This document shows, in pieces, positions 61,301-64,000 of a stretch of DNA of 64,000 bases (positions are counted from its first letter, which is position 1; each line of letters opens with the position of its first letter). Under the pieces are notes generated by a model, which made no database searches, was not told the DNA's origin, and saw nothing but the letters and a program-made list of their open reading frames with translations. This DNA is from JBAXTZ01 sp037129925 (lineage in GTDB: Bacteria > Bacillota > Negativicutes > JBAXTZ01): the NCBI GenBank assembly GCA_037129925.1, contig JBAXTZ010000015.1, positions 1 through 64,000 of the forward strand. The letters are read 5' to 3'. Made by a program: the position numbers and the translations under genes.

Positions 61301-62260
61301 TTATTGGCCGGTTATTTCAGTGGTACGCTGGGTTATTCCAACAGCAGCACGACTATCGTTGGATGCCGAAAAATACTCCGCGATGGATTTCGAAAACTGA
61401 CGATACTGATTTTCCAGCGCCAACTTAATTTTTCTCGCCCATGGATAGTGCTTGTCCGCCAAAAATTGACCGGTATAGGTATAAAATGCTTGCACCGCCT
61501 GCTCAACATTGTCGGGGTCGATAACGCCAAAACGGTCTACCGCCTCGACAAAGTTGCGACAATCTAACTTTATCCCGGCGCTTGACAGTTTATATTCACC
61601 ATCGGCTATTGCAAGGGCGCTGGCAAAACCATAATTCATTAACTCTTTTTTGACATAATAGATATTAAGCTGCAATAATTTTTCCGCTTTATCGTCTTCC
61701 TGGTCAGCAAACAAATCAGCGATTATTTGTTGTTTGGATGCAGTTTGGTTATAAAGCAAATATATCAACAACTCCTCGGCTTTAGGCGTCCAGGCTATCG
61801 ACTGCTCAACACCATTTATTGAGTAAGCGGTATATCCAAAAGTCTTTATTTCTAATATTTTTCGTCGCCGGGTGACACTAGTATCACTGTTTTTCCCCAG
61901 CAATCGCCCCAGCCGCTCTAACACTGGCGCCAATTTGCCCGGTTCAAGCGGCTTCATTAAATAACTGATAGCGTTTAATTCAAACGCTTCGATTACAAAC
62001 TGATTGTGCGCGGTTACAAAAACTATTTCTATCTGCTCGAGTGCTGAAAGTAATGCTGCCGCCAATTCCAGACCAGTCATATGCGGCATGTCGATGTCTA
62101 GGAAAGCCACATCGGCGACCAAGCCGTTGTTCACTTCTTTCAACGCTTTAGTCGGACTAATAAATCTACCCACAATCTCCACTAAACCAGTTCGCATTAA
62201 ATGAAAACATAAAAATTCCATTGCGATTGGCTCGTCATCAACTACTATTGCCCTGATCAT
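61301..62260 (-). CDS. Response regulator with SARP/BTAD-type output
   Basis: 319 residues. Receiver domain at 1-120 with acidic pair VVDDE, phosphorylated Asp55 (VAFLDIDMPHM), Thr/Lys at FVTAHN and SYLMKPLEPGK. A winged helix at about 130-225 (WTPKAEELLIYLLYNQTAS) is followed by a BTAD-like helical domain to about 300 (VEAVDRFGVIDPDNVEQAV). This receiver-SARP layout is typical of Firmicutes. No histidine kinase is visible nearby. GGAGGAG before the ATG. It lies between the adhesin gene and the ferredoxin operon and might control either. Confidence 0.88.
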   Translation of the reverse strand: MIRAIVVDDEPIAMEFLCFHLMRTGLVEIVGRFISPTKALKEVNNGLVADVAFLDIDMPHMTGLELAAALLSALEQIEIVFVTAHNQFVIEAFELNAISYLMKPLEPGKLAPVLERLGRLLGKNSDTSVTRRRKILEIKTFGYTAYSINGVEQSIAWTPKAEELLIYLLYNQTASKQQIIADLFADQEDDKAEKLLQLNIYYVKKELMNYGFASALAIADGEYKLSSAGIKLDCRNFVEAVDRFGVIDPDNVEQAVQAFYTYTGQFLADKHYPWARKIKLALENQYRQFSKSIAEYFSASNDSRAAVGITQRTTEITGQ

Positions 62261-62303
62261 TGCTCCTCCACTGTTAACTATTTACTGACAACTGCTAACC
62301 GGC

Positions 62304-64000
62304 TCAGCACATCGGTATTTTAGGGTCGCAAGGTGGTTTCAGGCAGCATTTGCCACGAGTGCGGATCCAGGCAACGCGTTGTTGAACGTTTTGCGATGGT
62401 TCGATATTATAATGGCTGGCGCTGTAGTCGGCGTTCTCAACCGGATTGATTGTATTTCCCACGGCAACTGCCGCCATTGGCGCCGAACTGCGCATCATCC
62501 GCGAACGTTGTGTGCCATTACCCGAATTGTCGTCTTCTTCCGTACCGTTGTTGGAATTGTTATTGCTGTCAGCAGCGGCGCTCAAGGTCATTAATCCGGG
62601 AACCGGGTCACTGCCCCCCGATGGTGTCGCGCCGACAACGGTCAAGGAGCCGTTGACATAGTTAAAAGCGTAATTCGGCGAACCCGCGCCTTCGGGCGTG
62701 ATGGCATAGCGTCCGGCGCCGCTGGATTGGCTGGCAGTTGTGGAGAACTGCACTTGAGGATCCAGGTCGGACGGTCCGTCACCGTTCACAAAACCATTGT
62801 AGCTGGCGCTAAACTGCGGATTTGGGTAACCAACCAACCGTAATGCGTTATTCGCAGTAACTGTAAGCGTTGCCGGGGTTACCGTAAACTGAGCCGCTAC
62901 GCCACCGATTGTATAATATTCTGCGCTTAGACCACTAATATATGTTGTATCATATTTACCGGCATTGGTAGTCTGAGCAATTTCCGTAGTGTAAACCGGC
63001 GAACCGCTGGCAGTTATCGTCTCGAGCGTAACCGGGTCAACCACTTTGTAGCCGGTGCCTTGAAGATGTAGTCGGTCATAAATAGTGCTGTCGCCATAAA
63101 CCGAAGTGCTGATAAGCGGCATAAATTCCGCCAGCTCCAGCGCGGTAGCCGAATACTGATATATTCCCTCGGCTCCGGCGGTTCCGGGATGATTATTGAC
63201 ATAAGTAGCCATATTAGCAATCGCCGAACCCAGTGTCCGGGCGCCGGTTTTGCCATAGTCAGTTGCCGTTAACGACTGGCTAAATGCGCTATTTGCGGTA
63301 GCATCTTCATAGATGAACAACACTCCGCCAGCGCTCCTGGTAACAGTGCCATAATTTTCGTGATTAGCGAAAACCAGTCCATTTGCAGTGCCGTTCAAAT
63401 CAGTAGTTGTTGCCAATAAAATGTTGTTAGTGGCACCAGTCGCGGTAATTGCAGCTCCGTTAGCAACAATAATGCTGTCATCTGCCTTCAGCGTAATGTT
63501 ACCAGCGGCAGTAAGCGTACCGTCAACTCTGACACTCCCAGTTGTTGCTCCGGTTTGGGCAGTGAGTGTCAGCGCTTTTACAGCGCTAACATCATTAATT
63601 TCAACGTCCCCGCTGTTAGAAATAGTGAGATTTCCGGCTGAACTAATATTTAATTCTTCACCGGCGCTAATATTGTTCAGTGTGATATCGCCAGTTGTCG
63701 ATGAAAGGTTTATGTATCCGGATAAATTGCGATTGCTCAGACTTATGCTGGCAGAAGTTATTGAAAGATTGGTAGTGGTTTGAATTGCTTCGTAGTTATC
63801 AAATGAAGCTGTTTGGATAATTGCCGAGTCGGCGCTGACGATCTTTCCGGCGGCAACATCCAAGCTGTTGTTGGCGGTCAGCGCTACATTCGCCAATGAT
63901 GACAGATCGTCAGTAACATTAATATCATTCGCTATTAAGTTGACATTTCCAGTAAAAGGCACATGATTCGCTAATCCTAGATTAGTCGTATCGATAGTGT
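62304..64000 (-). CDS. Filamentous-haemagglutinin-like secreted adhesin, C-terminal part (cut by window edge)
   Basis: The frame is open to base 64000 without a start, so about 565 C-terminal residues are seen. The first part is a repetitive beta-helix of Asn/Thr/Ser/Ala-rich strands (GNITLKADDSIIVANGAAIT, LSNRNLSGYINLSS), typical of two-partner-secreted exoproteins. Residues about 310-450 contain MBG-like domains (TPATLTVTANNALRLVGYPN, FSASYNGFVNGDG). A low-complexity Asn/Ser stretch follows, then a tail ending KCCLKPPCDPKIPMC with four cysteines, like the cysteine anchor at the end of HMW1-type adhesins. No partner transporter is in the window; it should lie outside. Confidence 0.82.
   Translation of the reverse strand, partial: TIDTTNLGLANHVPFTGNVNLIANDINVTDDLSSLANVALTANNSLDVAAGKIVSADSAIIQTASFDNYEAIQTTTNLSITSASISLSNRNLSGYINLSSTTGDITLNNISAGEELNISSAGNLTISNSGDVEINDVSAVKALTLTAQTGATTGSVRVDGTLTAAGNITLKADDSIIVANGAAITATGATNNILLATTTDLNGTANGLVFANHENYGTVTRSAGGVLFIYEDATANSAFSQSLTATDYGKTGARTLGSAIANMATYVNNHPGTAGAEGIYQYSATALELAEFMPLISTSVYGDSTIYDRLHLQGTGYKVVDPVTLETITASGSPVYTTEIAQTTNAGKYDTTYISGLSAEYYTIGGVAAQFTVTPATLTVTANNALRLVGYPNPQFSASYNGFVNGDGPSDLDPQVQFSTTASQSSGAGRYAITPEGAGSPNYAFNYVNGSLTVVGATPSGGSDPVPGLMTLSAAADSNNNSNNGTEEDDNSGNGTQRSRMMRSSAPMAAVAVGNTINPVENADYSASHYNIEPSQNVQQRVAWIRTRGKCCLKPPCDPKIPMC

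Noticed and set aside
1..64000. CRISPR arrays, tRNA, rRNA, insertion sequences, integrase or att sites
   Set aside because: No regularly spaced repeats with unique spacers, no tRNA-like cloverleaf that I could recognise, and no transposase or integrase protein text in any frame.

Overview
The window looks like a chromosomal segment of an anaerobic bacterium that has an outer membrane but Firmicutes-type genes, so a diderm Firmicute (Negativicutes-like) is my best guess. This is inference. Outer-membrane evidence is an autotransporter with a C-terminal Phe, a two-partner-secretion-type adhesin, a short Skp/OmpH-like protein and a TPR/barrel-like protein. Firmicutes-like evidence is the GlgC/GlgD pair, a DUF3502 solute-binding lipoprotein, a response regulator fused to a SARP/BTAD domain, and a cre-like (CcpA) box. 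Base composition is moderate. I found no tRNA, rRNA, CRISPR array or transposase. No gene-free stretch exceeds 300 bases.

Layout. 1-9.6 kb (minus strand): a glycogen operon glgB-glgC-glgD-glgA-glgP running into deoC and a truncated leucine dehydrogenase. 9.8-12.4 kb (plus): a deoxyhypusine-synthase-like protein and an orphan sugar-type binding lipoprotein, each followed by a degenerate short tandem repeat. 12.6-34.4 kb (minus) is the accessory region: an autotransporter, a LysE exporter, five members or relics of a mosaic membrane zinc-ribbon family (one split by an in-frame TAG, one frameshifted, one a 22-codon relic), a TPR/barrel protein, a Tim44-like protein, an SPFH protein with tandem repeated subdomains plus a relic of a second copy, a secreted erythromycin-esterase-like protein, and three AAA ATPases with C-terminal nuclease-like domains. 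34.5-42 kb (minus): housekeeping metabolism, namely tcdA, an M20 amidohydrolase, DUF1015, serA, a MobA-FdhD fusion and a class V aminotransferase. 42.1-45.4 kb (plus): an Fe-S scaffold with its GGGtGRT partner and a fourth AAA ATPase. 45.5-50.3 kb (minus): TPR/glycosyltransferase, manA, crcB/DUF190 and two acetyltransferases. 50.4-62.3 kb: a small periplasmic protein (plus), then on the minus strand a D-2-hydroxyacid dehydrogenase, a binding protein, and a formate dehydrogenase system (fdhA, NuoF- and NuoE-like subunits, an OxlT-type transporter) preceded by a ferredoxin/PAS/SpoIIE-phosphatase trio. 62.3-64 kb: a SARP-type response regulator and the 3' end of a large adhesin gene.

How the genes work together. 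The glycogen operon is complete for synthesis, branching and breakdown. The formate dehydrogenase operon would pass electrons from formate through Fe-S/FMN subunits to NAD(P). The MobA-FdhD fusion supplies the molybdenum cofactor guanylyltransferase and the formate dehydrogenase maturation factor in one chain. SerA, the class V aminotransferase and DUF1015 form a serine/glycine-related set.

The most unusual part is 15-29 kb. There a family of multi-pass membrane proteins shares an N-terminal module with three cysteine-pair sites but carries different C-terminal membrane domains. It has been amplified next to an SPFH protein and is partly decayed by a nonsense codon, a frameshift and deletions.
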